DNA from: Strigamia acuminata
Taxonomy: Eukaryota > Arthropoda > Chilopoda > Geophilomorpha > Linotaeniidae
DNA length: 64,000 bases
Direction: 5' to 3'
Assembly (NCBI GenBank): GCA_949358305.1
Contig: OX442318.1
Location: forward strand, 12,010,517 to 12,074,516
The notes below the pieces were generated by a model. The model was not told the origin of the DNA and did no database searches. It worked only from the letters and a program-made list of their open reading frames with translations. Each line of letters starts with the position of its first letter. The first letter of the stretch is position 1. The position numbers and the translations under genes were made by a program. Below are positions 1-12,010 of this stretch, one piece after another.

Positions 1-25
1 TTTGCTGAAATTCCTTCTCTCTCGA

Positions 26-406
26 CTAACAAGTTTTAATAACCTCTAAAGGCCTAGAGATCAAAAGAAATTCTTCTCGCAGTTCCCAAGTTATATCAAA
101 AAGCAAACCAACTTCCGATCTCACACTTAGATAGCGTAGAGATATCCATCCACCTTCCAAACACACTGTTGGCAAAATTCTGCATCTTCCTCCAGTTAAC
201 CAATAACCACTTGGCCTTAATATCCAGTGGTCATTTCCACGACTCATAACGACATCATTAACTCTTAAGAGTCCTATCCTAGCCTGGTGCACGCCTATAG
301 ACCAATTGTGGAGCAATTCAACACCATAAAAATAATTACACACATGTGCCACTGAACTCTTCTTTCCTTCATTGCACAATTGGCTTGAGAGATTCAGTGG
401 CAGCAT
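26..406 (-). CDS. Unassigned open frame, 126 residues
   Basis: This is one of the longest non-repetitive open frames of the window (ATG at 406, stop at 26). It has ordinary amino-acid composition with four cysteines, six tryptophans and potential glycosylation sites at NLS and NWS. No family was recognised. A strong polypyrimidine acceptor lies just upstream (TTTTAG near 447), but that frame meets a stop before the ATG; a weak AG directly precedes the ATG. It may be a fragment of a transposable-element protein, a late exon of the minus-strand gene, or chance. Confidence 0.2.
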   Translation of the reverse strand: MLPLNLSSQLCNEGKKSSVAHVCNYFYGVELLHNWSIGVHQARIGLLRVNDVVMSRGNDHWILRPSGYWLTGGRCRILPTVCLEGGWISLRYLSVRSEVGLLFDITWELREEFLLISRPLEVIKTC

Positions 407-1842
407 CTACCCCTCATCTTATTCACTTAAAGAGGGTAGAAAAGGCTAAAATAAATTGAAAAAAAAAGAGAAAAAAACTTGCAGATAAATGGATATATAC
501 TTTCATTCTCACCACAAGGGGGAAAACAAGTAGCAGATAACCAGCAAGTAATTCATTTTTACATAGATAAAAAAAAATGTAATTCAAAACCCAAAAATAT
601 TATTTTCTCCGATAACAATTTTTCTCATTTCCGTTTATTCATGCATGAAAAATAAGCCAGTTACCAGAGAAATAAGGAGATAAAAATTGCACTATACAAA
701 TTATGGAGGCCATTTATGTTGAATAAGAAGAAAAAAATCATATTTGTTGACAAAGTGCAGAGGACTCAATCAAACATCCATTTTGGAAGATGAGGAGGAC
801 TCCCCTCCTTTCATCCTCATCCTCTTCATCCGACTCCCAATGGAGCGATCAGTTTGCAATATTAAATCCTCCTCTCCACCATCATCCCTTGCTTATGATA
901 GAGATAGGCCATTGACAGGAAATGAAAGAAATGGACTTCATGTTGCCTCAAACCCCAGCGTGGAATTTTATTTCTTGCCTTTATATAACTGTAGCAGTTC
1001 AAACTAGGTTTTAGACGGCTTTCCAAGTTTGTAATTAATTTCATTTGCTGTGCTGATTCTAGCGGAAAACTACCGTGCACGGTCTATCAATTGTCGAAAA
1101 GATCCGTTACTAAAAACTCCGATAACCATATTTTCCAATTCCATCATATCTCTGAGAAGTCAAATAAGAGGATTAAGATTAAGTGAAATTGAAATCACTT
1201 GTTGGACTTATACAAGTGACTTATCTCTTCGGCAGCCGCTATTGGCTATTCTTACCGTTTGTTGTCAGTAGCCATGTTTTAGTTCAGTTCAGTTTTGAGT
1301 GTGTTCAATCAAGAATACACTTTATTTAGTAGTAAATATATGAGCTAGACTTATAATCTAAAGGCGTCATTTTTGTGCTTTGCAAAGGCGGCAAAGGTAG
1401 GTCAGCAGTAGATTTCCATTACAACTTAGTAAGTTTTTCCTCCAGACATGATCATGGAACACTTCACCGACGCGTTCGTGCGTGAGAGAAAACCATTAGT
1501 CAGCTGACCATACTAGTAGGTGCCTATCCACATGATTTTATTCCTCAGGCTGCAACTCCAATTGACGCAAACCTCAAATTGTTTTTCTATGAGAAATTAT
1601 GTCCTCATAACCTTCTCCAGAGCCTTCAAGAGATGAGATGGGGCCCAAGCCAGCCACAAGCACTGAGTCTGTATGAATTGAAATCCACAAATGCACAAAT
1701 CACAGGTTTTTTTACAATTTATCATTTACACTGCAGATAATTTTGGCAATAATTATGGTAAATACCATAGCAATGAAACCTATACAAACTTAACCTGAGC
1801 TGAAACTTTCGCACATACAATTTCTCTACTGCATGTTGTTCC
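407..1842. other. No recognisable gene
   Basis: AT-rich DNA without convincing exons, RNA genes or terminal inverted repeats. Short open frames at 744-1007 and 1050-1271 have no family resemblance. Confidence 0.6.
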
Positions 1843-2034
1843 ACCATGAACCAAGGATAACATGGACACGTATCCGTGTGTTATTTCCTATTGATTCGTT
1901 GTTCTGTGCGCTGATTGGATGACCGCAATCATGTGTCACGCATTGCTTGCAAATTAAGCATGAATGTTACCTGTTATGATGTGATGCCATTGGTGACGTA
2001 TAGATACGTGTCCATGTTATCCTTGGTCCATGGT
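1843..2034. mobile_element. TIR element family A (complete copy)
   Basis: Inverted termini of about 32 bp: left ACCATGAACCAAGGATAACA... and right the complement of ACCATGGACCAAGGATAACA..., each continuing to GGACACGTATC. The interior contains CTGTGCGCTGATTGGATGAC, which recurs at 33431-33620 (inverted) and 53554-53640 (truncated). Non-autonomous, about 192 bp, no coding capacity. Confidence 0.8.
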
Positions 2035-2064
2035 CCATGGTTCCACGACCATGATTCCGAAATC

Positions 2065-2433
2065 TATACTGAAAAACCACCACAACGTTGTCCTAACTCC
2101 TATTGGTTGAGCCATCTCACTGGTGTAGTGCCACAAAAAAGTAGCCCACAATACCAAATCTAACTAGGCAAAACAACCAATAAAAAACTAAACCTTTGTT
2201 TACCTGACAAAAAAAACCATTGTTTGATTGATTGAAAGGACAAAAAAGCTTATTTAGCAAATAAAATAAACATTTTATTATCAAAAAAATAAAATCCATC
2301 AATCTAATCACTTTTTACACTGAAACACATTGAAAATAAACAAAACTACTTTTCCACGCAGTAGAAGCACAGTCCCTAGTTAGGCGTAAACCGGCTTAGC
2401 CAATAGGAGTTTTTGTAGGTGGTTTTGAGTATA
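2065..2433. mobile_element. TATACT MITE, copy 1
   Basis: Begins TATACTGAAAAACCACC and ends with its complement (GGTGGTTTTGAGTATA); the arms continue with CTCCTATTGG. The interior shares CACTGGTGTAGTG and the CTGACAAA...CAACCAATAAA blocks with the copies at 38.7, 40.3, 43.8 and 21.9 kb. TA at each end suggests mariner-type target choice. The left arm has a 7-9 bp insertion relative to the right. Confidence 0.8.
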
Positions 2434-3269
2434 TCTCTTAAAATAAAGCCGCAATTAGAATATTGCTGAAACTTTTGGCCGCAATCTTCCCAGTTTACCG
2501 TACATTTTTAACATTTTCGTAAAATATGCCATTGTTTAGGGATTTCAAGTTGTCTTAAAGATGGCTGTGAGTGAAACTCAAAATCTGCTTGGATTTAACA
2601 AAGTAAGAAACCATCAGGCCATAAACATTCCTTGTAGCCATGGTGACAGGCTCAACTTATCAGACTTGCAGCGCTATCAGTTTAATGGTACTTGTTATGC
2701 AGACTAACCTAAAGTGGGACATTTAGCCTTGATTTATTCACATTTTTCACTCTGCCTCCAATTTTGGATCTTGGCAGGACAAAATGTGAAGACTTTGCTT
2801 ATCTCTTCATAATCCCAGTAGGAACCACTGAGAAATTATTTACTCCTAAACTTACACAAATTGCACATAATTAACAAGCAGTATGTTAGTTCCCAGATGT
2901 AAAGTTGGATCTGGCATTACCAACAAATCTTGCTAGAGAGAAGCAGAGAAATAAATGCAACTGTTATGACTGTCATCTCAGATCTCCTCGTTTTCATAAT
3001 CAGACTGCAACAGCCAGTTGGGACATACAAATTAGTGTTGAGAGAACTCGAATTAATCTTAACTAATTGCATAGCAACCAAACACAACTTGGCAGAGTGA
3101 AACTAGGAATGAAACTACCTCCCACTTGTTACAAATATTCCTGCCACCGACAGAACTCTATTTTACCGCTATTCAAAACTAGAATTGCATAAAAGCAAAC
3201 AGACAAACATTCCCAATCCAATCAACAAAAATTGATCGTAATGCCTTTGTATATCCCAAAAATTTATTT
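2434..3269. other. No recognisable gene
   Basis: Mixed intergenic DNA; no convincing exon, repeat pair or RNA gene seen. Confidence 0.55.
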
Positions 3270-4078
3270 TACCGTATTACCCCGCTTATTGCGGCATGCT
3301 GTTATGCTGGGCGCACACATACCGCGATTTCGCGTCGCGTTGCAATATCGCAAGCAAAATCGCGCTGTAAATCGCGCGCAATGCTACACACATGTAGCTA
3401 TTTCAGCTCTGCGAATTCAATCTTATGACGTCATTCCACAGCATTCACACAGCAACCGAAAATGTTGATGAAATGACGTCATTTCAAACAGCTCACGGGA
3501 TTGGCTGCGACATGAATCGCGGGCGAAATATTACTTGGGACAAGTACTATTTCCAAAAGTAGATTTCGAACCGGCGTGAAGGAAATGACGTCACCTGCGC
3601 ATGCGCAATGGCAACGCAATCGCGACGCGACGCGAAATCGCGGTATGTGTGCGCACAGCATTAGGCATGGGTTTATCAACTTTTTCAAATCTCGCTCAAA
3701 AGTCTATACCGGCATGCGGGTATAGAGCGAAACATGCTGGTACAAGTGAAAAAACTAAATTTTTTGGGAAAATTTATAGAAATTAAGGCCAATTTCCTAC
3801 ATACTGGACATCTAAATATTGTTACGTACCCGCTCTGGCCGCCATCTGGTGGGCTTTGGTTGAACTAAAGGTAGGAACTTAGCGGGGGAAGAGGCAGCCC
3901 GTACACGGTGTGTCTCTTAACTGCGTGACAATATGCGTTTTAAGCATGTTTTTTGGCTCAAAATTAAAAAAAAATTCGTACTCACTTACACCGGCATGCC
4001 GTTAAAAACAGGGTTTATCGGCATGTCGGTAATACTCGCACTATACCGACATGCGGCAATAAGCGGGGTAATACAGTA
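3270..4078. mobile_element. TACCGTATT-ended TIR element (host of a nested MITE)
   Basis: Ends are TACCGTATTACCCCGCTTAT at 3270 and its near-complement ATAAGCGGGGTAATACAGTA at 4078, followed inward by GCGGCATG / CATGCGGC. About 450 bp without the nested 356-bp element plus its 3-bp duplication. No coding capacity. The interior holds several CCGGCATGC words. Confidence 0.85.
3305..3660. mobile_element. PIF/Harbinger-like MITE, nested
   Basis: Long GC-rich TIRs (TGCTGGGCGCACACATACCG, then CGATTTCGCGTCGCG, and the complement at the right end) are flanked by TTA at 3302-3304 and 3661-3663, the 3-bp TWA duplication typical of PIF/Harbinger. 356 bp, internally CpG-rich compared with its surroundings. 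Confidence 0.85.
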
Positions 4079-6950
4079 CAATATATTACTTTTCACTAAA
4101 TGCATTCCAAAATGTATAGCATTTTACAAAATTAAGTAGGTATATTATTTGTATATTAGATAACACATTTCATAATGTAATTAAAAAAAAAAATGCATTT
4201 CAAAATGAATCACACAGCATTTGACTATTAATAATATCGGAAATACATTTTACAAAATGTATTATCATTTGCAAACCAATATCATGCAAAAATATATTAC
4301 AATACGTTGCAATATAATGTCAATGTATTTTTTAACCACATGAGATATTAAGATTAATATCCCTTATTTTCAACAGTTTTTCACTTCAAAAAAAAATTAA
4401 ACTATCTTCAAGAAAAAAAAAAACAAAAAAAAAAACCAACATCACAAACTTCTTAATCCAACTTCTTTGTACAAAGATAAAAGAAGAAAAAACCTTAGAA
4501 AAGAATCCCACAACAATAAATATATATAAAAAAAAAACCTACAAAAAAAAAATAAAAAAAAAAATCATGGCCACTATCAGTTGACAATTCTACAATACTC
4601 ACCTCAACTAAAAATTGATAATAAAAAAAAAATTGTCAATCAATTGACAATATTTTCAAAGAGCCACAAACCCCATAAAAAATTTGACATTTTCCCTATC
4701 ATTCATCAGCACAACAAATTTCCCTACCCCATCACCCCAACCCCCATTTCCTTCCCCCACCCTTCAACCCCCATTCACCAAAATAAAAAAAAAACTTCAA
4801 AAATTCAATATCACAATATATCACCCCCAAAGTAACAGTTAACAAAATTTTTTTTATCTTGTCATTCAAAAATGTATGAGTTTACCAGATGAAAGTTTCA
4901 TTCTCACCCATGCACAATAAGGAAACCCCCTGTTCATACATATGAGTTGCTTTGCCCAGTTGATAGCCCAGCAATGGGCTTTAAAGACAGCGATAACTGT
5001 GCAGTTTTTCCTTCACTCACATTTTGCAGATAATCTCGAGGCACCCAGTGTGAAAAAGACTTTTTTCTCTCCCTGCAATATATTTCCTTCATTCCACACT
5101 TGTATTTCAAAGCGCACAGAAATGTAGCATGTCACAGTCCAAAAGGCATGGGAATTAGCTCATTAGCTGTATTCCTCTTGCTCAGCAAGACGGAGTTAAA
5201 GTTGGTTTCACTTGCTCGTGTTTAACAAGTCTTTGAATCCATTTGGCTTTTCCAATAGATTACCATGGACAGATTTGGGTTTTGGATTGCTCCATCCCAC
5301 AATTTGAGGTTTCACAGAAGACCAAGTAGATTAGGCAGATTCTGGTTGATCTAGTTTCGAGCCGCAGCTTTTATCCGATTCCGTGGTAGGACCGTTGGGA
5401 ATAAAAATCCATAATCCAAAACTATTGCAAATTTAATCCACACTTTTGAGCCTAAAAGGCGAGTAACTTTTCCACATAAATGTTTCTCGTATTAGATTCT
5501 TTTAAAGCTTGTCGATCGGTAGATCTTGTGTGCGGTAGACAATAGGTGCATTCAATTCTCAAAAGACGAATTCATTTCTCCTTAAAGCTAAGTACACATA
5601 GCCTTTCTGGGACCAAATATTCCGGCAACCTCTTCAGGTTGTCACGCTGTAAGCAAAATAATTCCGCCTGCGTGTCCGCCCAAGCCCGTCTATGCGTGGA
5701 AATTGTTTGGTACTCACAATCTATACACGGAATGTATTTTGTTGGTGTAATCCACAAAATAAATGCCAGAGGCAGATATCATCTCAACATGTTTATTAAT
5801 TTTGTTTACAACAATATTACTTCAATAATGTACCACTAGTGATATACACTGATGCCAATATTCACGTTAGAACATATTTTTAATGTAGTTTGATTGTGCA
5901 AAATAAGAATTATTTTGAAATCAATAATTAATAATAAATAATAATAAATAATAATAAATTAAGCAAACATTGTTAGTATTATCTGTCGTTGTATCCAGTA
6001 TCCACCTCTGCCTTGCGTGCGACCGGAGTCAATAATAATCCGCAATACAGCTACATTAAGTTTATTCCAATAAAAATAGAAAACCTTTAATAGCATCATT
6101 TTTCAACATAGTCCTCTTGCTTTTTAACGCACTTCTTCCAATTTTCATCCAATCTTGTTTGTAACAATGAATGTCCCACAATTTATTTCATTGAGTGAAG
6201 ATATTCATATTGTCATTTTCAGTGCATTACCAAGCCATTTGCATTAGCCCAAAGAGTTTGGATTTCCATTGGGTGACCAATTGACCTTTTGCTCTATACA
6301 AAGTCAACAATAAATTGAAGGAAGCTTCGGCAAAGTTGCTAGCTGCGCTGCTCCTTCCTGACACTGTTATTCCCCTGAGGCCCGTCAACCTGACCTTTGA
6401 CACTTTTTGAAACGAAGACATGATTCAACGCACAATCAATCTTTAAGTTGCTCTCATTCACATTCATGCATGACGAACAACTAAAGATCCACATCCTCTG
6501 CATTAACATTACTATTTATTCGCACTGCTTTGTACTAATTGTACTAAAGCTTAAAATCCAACTCTCTGCCTCCACTTGGCAATCCCTGGCATTCAACTTG
6601 TGTAAATCGTCCAATTAGAGTACGAGCACTTATTCATTTTTGACAACACTAGAAGAAGAAAGCAGCTGCAATTGCCCAATCTAAATTTCCCTTAAAAATA
6701 TGCAGTAAGTATTTACCAAATTATTATATATAGCATTTCACAAATTATTAAAAAGCAGTGGCAGTGTTAGCAATAAAAAAATTATTCTTGCGTAAAGTTT
6801 TTTCATTAGATAGCTATTGGAGACAGTGCTTTAACTGTTTTGATTAGTTTTTTTACTTGCTCCTAAATCGATGTGCCAAGGGAGACTGGACACTTAATAA
6901 GGCATAGCGAATAAAATTAATTGCTCGCTCTGTGATCGTTATGCCAAACA
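4079..6950. other. AT-rich gene-free stretch with a dispersed repeat
   Basis: Very AT-rich, with A-runs and a C-rich, G-poor plus-strand segment at 4660-4840. The part 4158-4330 is an inverted relative of 50646-50810 (CCAATATCATGCAAAAATATA against CCAATAGCATGCAAAAATGTA in reverse). A small AATAAT run lies at 5926-5960. Open frames such as 5546-5839 resemble nothing known. Confidence 0.5.
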
Positions 6951-6952
6951 CA

Positions 6953-7004
6953 CGGTAATTCCAATATATATTAAAATCCTGGTTGATCCTGCCAATAGCC
7001 ATAT
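6953..7004 (+). pseudogene. 18S rRNA-like fragment A
   Basis: CCTGGTTGATCCTGCCAATA at 6978 matches the universally conserved 5' start of eukaryotic 18S rRNA (CCTGGTTGATCCTGCCAGTA), with GCCATAT after it as in 18S GTCATAT. Directly upstream, CGGTAATTCCA then TATATTAAA (6953-6975) matches a different, internal conserved 18S block with about 10 bases missing. It is scrambled and short, so a processed or retro-derived fragment, not a functional rRNA gene. Confidence 0.55.
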
Positions 7005-7173
7005 TCAAGTATTTGCTCTTGGTGTTTTCAAAGAACACAAGCTCATCTATTCAGCGCTTCCAAATTGCTTGCATATTTATATTTTGCTATTAATTAATAA
7101 TCCGAAGTCAAACAACAAAAATGGTAAACACAAAGTGCCCGAAGTAAAAGCACAACTTTCCTTTTAGTGTCTT

Positions 7174-7452
7174 TTGCATTTACATTTGCCTTCTACTCCT
7201 TGCAAAACATTGATTGCTCAAGAAGTAGTTTTTGCCAAAAGGCAAAGAATAGTGGTGGTAAATGGTGTTCCTGACATCGATGGAAAAGAGCTTAAGACCA
7301 CGCTAGGCGATTTAGTTTCTCCCTTCACGCCTTGCGCAAGGCAGTTCCAGTTGTCTTCTGGTAAATGGAATGAAACCCCAGAGAATACACTGATGGAATC
7401 TCTAAGGCAAAATCGAGAAGGGCCTCAGGTTGACCTGTCCTTCCACTTGTAA
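7174..7452 (+). CDS. Unassigned open frame between the 18S-like fragments
   Basis: 92 residues with balanced composition (RQRIVVVNGVPDIDGKELKT near residues 24-43). The DNA is locally GC-richer than its surroundings. No family was recognised, no splice sites were chosen, and it could be transposon-derived or chance. Confidence 0.15.
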   Translation: MHLHLPSTPCKTLIAQEVVFAKRQRIVVVNGVPDIDGKELKTTLGDLVSPFTPCARQFQLSSGKWNETPENTLMESLRQNREGPQVDLSFHL

Positions 7453-7670
7453 TTGCTGCTCTTCTTGGTCAGTCGAGCGAGTAAGAACTTATGGAAGTGT
7501 AAGATGTCCAAGTCCCAACTGAGTTGCTCGTTAACCATGTCGTGCAATCTGACACATCAAAATGGACAGGTTGTAACCAACCCAGTCTCATGCTCTCTTC
7601 AATCACTTTTTTTTGCACTGATAAAACAATGCCACGGAACAATTAACTCGCAGAAATGTTATTCTGTCGA

Positions 7671-7701
7671 AACCTGGTTGATTCTGCCAATAGCCACATG
7701 C
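7671..7701 (+). pseudogene. 18S rRNA-like fragment B
   Basis: AACCTGGTTGATTCTGCCAA then TAGCCACATGC resembles the 18S 5' end. It shares the non-canonical CCAATAGCCA with fragment A 690 bases upstream, so the two are probably related copies. The sequence diverges from 18S immediately afterwards. Confidence 0.55.
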
Positions 7702-7739
7702 GAAAAATCATGTCATCTATCATCTTTCATAATTTGTCT

Positions 7740-9789
7740 CTTCATAGCTTGCTGTACGAACTAAAGCCATAATAAGATTTAATTTATCATCTAATAAACA
7801 TCAAATTTTGTTTCCGCTATAGCTGTAATCAAGTTTTAGCTTTAAAATTAAGTACTTAATAGGGAATCTCAGCATTCCCTTGACAGTTATTGCAATATGT
7901 AAATCAATTATACCTTTCAGGCTAAGAATTAGGTTTAAAAAATTACAACATTTAGAATTAGTTACATGTTCCTCAATTACTGCCGATTTTTCGATGCATT
8001 TATTAATCTGACAGCTCATTACGATAAACTAATGATTGTTCATACACATGGATGATGCAATTTACATCAAGAAACACTTAAATTTATAACTATTGTTGAG
8101 ACTTCCACATGCTTTGTAATCAATTCTATTTGTTCTGCTGATTTTGTATTCTTGCTCAATCAATAGGATAAGATTCTATTGATCACGTGTTTGAGTGTGG
8201 CCTGAACAGCTAAACCTTCCTTCAGAAGAAAATCAAAGCAGTTGCCTGAAATTCTCTAATTGGCACCAAGACTCTAATTGCTCCATAGTTATCTTTGGTC
8301 CAATGAATTCCAGTCTTTTAATTGGCTAAAAGTCTGTTTCTCTGACGTCACAACCAACCCACATCCAGTAGATTTTGTTTAGCCTTAAACAGCAAACTCA
8401 TAAACCGATGCGGATCTCTTTCTACTTTCTATACTTCAATGTTATTGTATCATGTTGGAATTGACCAAGTTGTAAAGGTCTTGCGGCCAACCAATCACGA
8501 TAGATTCCAACTCTCGTCGATTCACGTCTGGTTGGCGAGACTATGCCACATGCAAACAGGCCGCAATTTTCGGATTCTTTAACTAGTTGTAGAACTAGAT
8601 CCAATTCCAGATTTCATTGAAGCCATCTGATTGGCCAGACGCAAAATCAATTGTTTCAACTCTGTTCACACGTGCCCTACAGTGTGAACAGACTCTGCGT
8701 TGCGTTTGATTAATATTTCCTTGCGTTGCGTTGCGTCTAGTGTGAACACAAGTGTGAACTTAGCTTTAGAGAAAAGTGTTCATCCACATAAATGTTTTAA
8801 TAGTATTTTTAACTTGGCCAGTTGACCTCAATTTATTGATCCAAAACTCGGCTATATAAATCGCCAGAAAAACCCGGCCGTTAACTTGAGCACAATTCTT
8901 ATTTATAAGACCAAATTTATAGCCTTAATATTGCATTCTAAATATTTGAAAGGAAGATAAAAATAAACTCAAAGCAGGAATTATTTATTTTCATAGCAAG
9001 GGTTTAAAAAAAATGTTTATGTCACATAAAAATCATCTCCACTGGAAATAAGTACTCCCATTTTTTGTATACTCACTCACAAAATTGGCATTTCTATCAC
9101 TCTCAATTTAATTTGCCTTCACACACATAACTTCCTTGTTTACATTTTCCGCGAGATAATTATCAGGCCTTTTAGCACACATTTTGCATTAAAAGTCATC
9201 CAATAAATTTCATATTCCCAATCCATGAGGAAGCAAAACTCCAACAACAACACTATATACGGCTGAAGACCAACCCACCTCAATTTACCAAATGGAGCAT
9301 CAAAAATCAATTACCCTTTCCCATGGTATTACTGCTCCTCCTTTTCTTTTACTGCCCAAATAATAAATATAGAAATAATAAAATATAAAAATAAAATACA
9401 AAAAAAAAATTGGTTTTATACCTTTTCTAGTTTCTACATTTCCACTTATTGTTTTACAGTGACAAAGAACACTGAATTTTAAAACAAAAAAGACATTTCG
9501 TATATAATAAAAAAAAATATATAAAAATAAAAAATTCAACACGTACTGAATCTATCAAAACACAAGCTGAATACAGAAGAGTACATGTCAACTTGAATTC
9601 AAAAGTTATGAGCAGTTGAGCACAATCATTAAACTTTTTTTGGCACATCACAACATAGGGAGTTTCATTGTTTTTAATATTTGTTGTCTTACTACAGGGT
9701 TTGATCAAAATCTGTTTTTCGGCTAAAGCGTAAGTTAATACTTGTACAGTATGCTGACCGTTAGCAATAAATATCAAATCTCCAAAGAA
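7740..9789. other. No gene; GC-richer patch at 8.63-8.77 kb
   Basis: Mostly AT-rich. At 8665-8760, two TGTGAACA words and tandem TTGCGTTGCG look like worn ends of a TIR element (compare the GTTCACA words near 36.87 and 37.47 kb). A TATATAAA at about 8855 is not followed by a gene. Confidence 0.45.
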
Positions 9790-10150
9790 AAATTTTGAGT
9801 AAAATCTTAGAAATTCTGAGTAAATCTGAGTAAATCTAAGTAAATCTTGAAAAATCTAAGTAAATCTTGAAAAATCTAAGTAAAATCTTGAAAAATCTGA
9901 GTAAAATCGTGAAAAATCTGAGTAAAATCTTGAAAAATCTGAGTAAAATCGTGAAAAATCTGAGTAAAATCGTGAAAAATCTGAGTAAAATCTTTAAAAA
10001 ACCTGAGTAAAATCTTAAAAAATCTTAGAAAATCTTAAAATATCTGAGTAAAACCTTAGAAAATCTTAGAATATCTGAGAAAAACCTTAGAAAATCTGAG
10101 CAAAATCTGTGTAAAATCTTAGATAATCTGAGCAAAATCTGAGAAAATCC
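9790..10150. repeat. Minisatellite, about 17-21 bp unit
   Basis: Tandem AATCTGAGTAAAATCTTGAA units, about 17 copies with variants in GAAA/GAGT. Best-preserved units are 21 bp. Confidence 0.9.
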
Positions 10151-10159
10151 AAAAAAATA

Positions 10160-10345
10160 TTTACACCTTTTTTTTAAAATATCATCAAGGAGTTAATTTA
10201 CACCAGCAAGGTGTACATGCATAAAGTTGTAATATTAACACCTCATATTCATTACACTTCAAAGATGTAATTTTACCCAAAAAAAAGTCAATATAGGAAC
10301 ACCTATACTTCTTCAAGTCTACCTTTGGATTATAACAATTTACAC
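10160..10345. repeat. GTGTAA-rich dispersed repeat, inverted copy
   Basis: Its reverse complement matches 26.81-26.96 kb, including TTTTTTGGGT.AAATTACA, GAAGTGTAATGAA and TATTACA...TATGCAT. A CCAACCACA-rich, G-poor stretch follows. Confidence 0.7.
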
Positions 10346-10906
10346 GCCAACCACAACAAACTAAAACCCATCACATCAATTGATTTAGGAGTTACAATCT
10401 AATAACACCACCAAAACCCTTGCCAGCACCAGCAAACAACTTTTTGTTATTAGAGGTCACAACACCATTAAATTCACCAAAACTATTAAAACCAATTTAT
10501 AGCACCATCCAACTCGCTTGTAAATCAAACACTAACCCTTCCACTTCATTTAACTCCAATAATATTTACTAAAACTTGAAAAATGAACTTCCACCAGGAA
10601 ATAAACAAGCAGCAGCAAAAGAAGAAATGTAAACACTAAAGAAGCGGCTTTCCTCTAGTCCCAATCATTATTTTTGTTGCTTCAAATGGCAAAGCAGAGA
10701 AGGACCCCCTCCCAATACTCACTCTTTCCATCCGCCTCTCCCTAATATTGATCACAGGAAATGAACCATCGTTCTTCATCATCACAAAATGGGGTGGGAT
10801 GGAAGATTGGGTAATGATCTATTGATTACTTCGACATGGATATCAGTGTTTAGTTGCAGGATTTGAAAGATTGTAGTTGTTCAGTGAGACTTCTTTGATC
10901 CATCAA
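10346..10906. other. No gene; C-rich, G-poor plus strand
   Basis: Plus-strand AC-rich sequence, then ordinary intergenic DNA. Nothing recognisable. Confidence 0.5.
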
Positions 10907-11357
10907 TCAATAATGTTTTTTAATGCCAGAGCACATCATTTGTGCAGTCAGTCTGACTGAAGCAGTTAAAACTGTCAGTTGATTGCTCAAACTCAAATGA
11001 ACATGCTGAGTCATTAAAAATGCAATAATAATAGATAATGAAATGCCAGCAGAAACGACGTAAGTCGATAAATGAACGGTGAAACGCGAGTTGAACAAGT
11101 GTTTACTCGATGAAGTATACGAGTCGAACTGTGTTCGATAATCACAACAATACATGAGCGCGCGCATGGTGCACCGACTGCTGGGTGTCGACAAAACTGG
11201 AAACGTCCGTTCCGGCGATCTCGGCGGACGAAGTTGCCTCGAGAGCCAACGCAAAAGTGAGATCTTTTTGCATGTAAAGCGTCTCTTCAAACATTTTTTA
11301 GATATACCCCTATCTGAAAAGCCCACATTGACCCCAGACGATGTTGGTAAACTTTAA
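10907..11357. other. CpG-richer island with overlapping unassigned frames
   Basis: 11040-11260 has many CpG (GAGCGCGCGCATGG; TTCCGGCGATCTCGGCGGAC) in an AT-rich background. A 139-residue frame on the minus strand (10907-11326) and a 67-residue frame on the plus strand (11154-11357) overlap. Neither resembles a known protein. The plus frame has a GTGAGA donor-like site after GAGAGCCAACGCAAAA (near 11257). It could be an exon, a promoter or an old transposon. Confidence 0.25.
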
Positions 11358-11810
11358 AAATAAATAGAAATTGTTCATGTCATTAGATATGTGAAAACAC
11401 AGAAATTCAATATGGCTTCTGTTTTTTCAATGGTGTTCCAAATGCTTTTTTCTGCTGTTCCATTAAAATGAAATATGAAACATCATTCCAAACTTCCCAT
11501 GATAAAAAAAATAATACCAAAAATCGAAAAGCAAGTTGGCAATTACCAAAAGCATCAGATTTCTTTTAAGTATTAGTTTGGCTGGTAGATATCGTATTTA
11601 CTGCGACGTCTACATACCAAACCCAAGAAATCTCATTGTCTGTCCGTCTCTGTGTGTGGCACACTCAGGCAGCAGTTCGATTGATTCTCTGCAATCACCT
11701 GACTGCAAAGACCAATCGAAGAAGGATTGGAGAAAAAATCTCCTTTGCTGCAAAACAACTCAAGGTTCTAACAATGCGGCTTGAACAATGAAAAATCCCT
11801 TATACTTCAG
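11358..11810. other. No recognisable gene
   Basis: Ordinary AT-rich DNA; the open frame at 11536-11784 has no family resemblance. Confidence 0.5.
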
Positions 11811-12010
11811 TAGGCCTGTGCGATTAATTTTTGTCGCGAATGCGATATTGGATTGTTCCGATATTTATGCGATATTGGATTGTTGCGATATTTTTGCGAT
11901 ATTGGATTGTTGCGATATTTTTGCGATATTGGATTGTTGCGATATTTTTGCAATATATTGCATTCGCGATATAATCGCAATAATCGCAAGATATCGCAAG
12001 ATCGCAACAA
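11811..12010. mobile_element. GCGATA TIR element with internal minisatellite
   Basis: TAGGCCTGTGCGATTAAT opens the element, a terminus style seen in hAT-type MITEs. GTCGCGAATGCGATA (11833-11847) is inverted at TATTGCATTCGCGATATAAT (about 11955). Between them lie four 27-bp units (start points 11842, 11869, 11896, 11923) containing GCGATATTGGATTGTTGCGA. Confidence 0.7.

Noticed and set aside
8850-8862. CTATATAAAT TATA-like box
   Set aside because: No gene follows; such words are frequent in AT-rich DNA.
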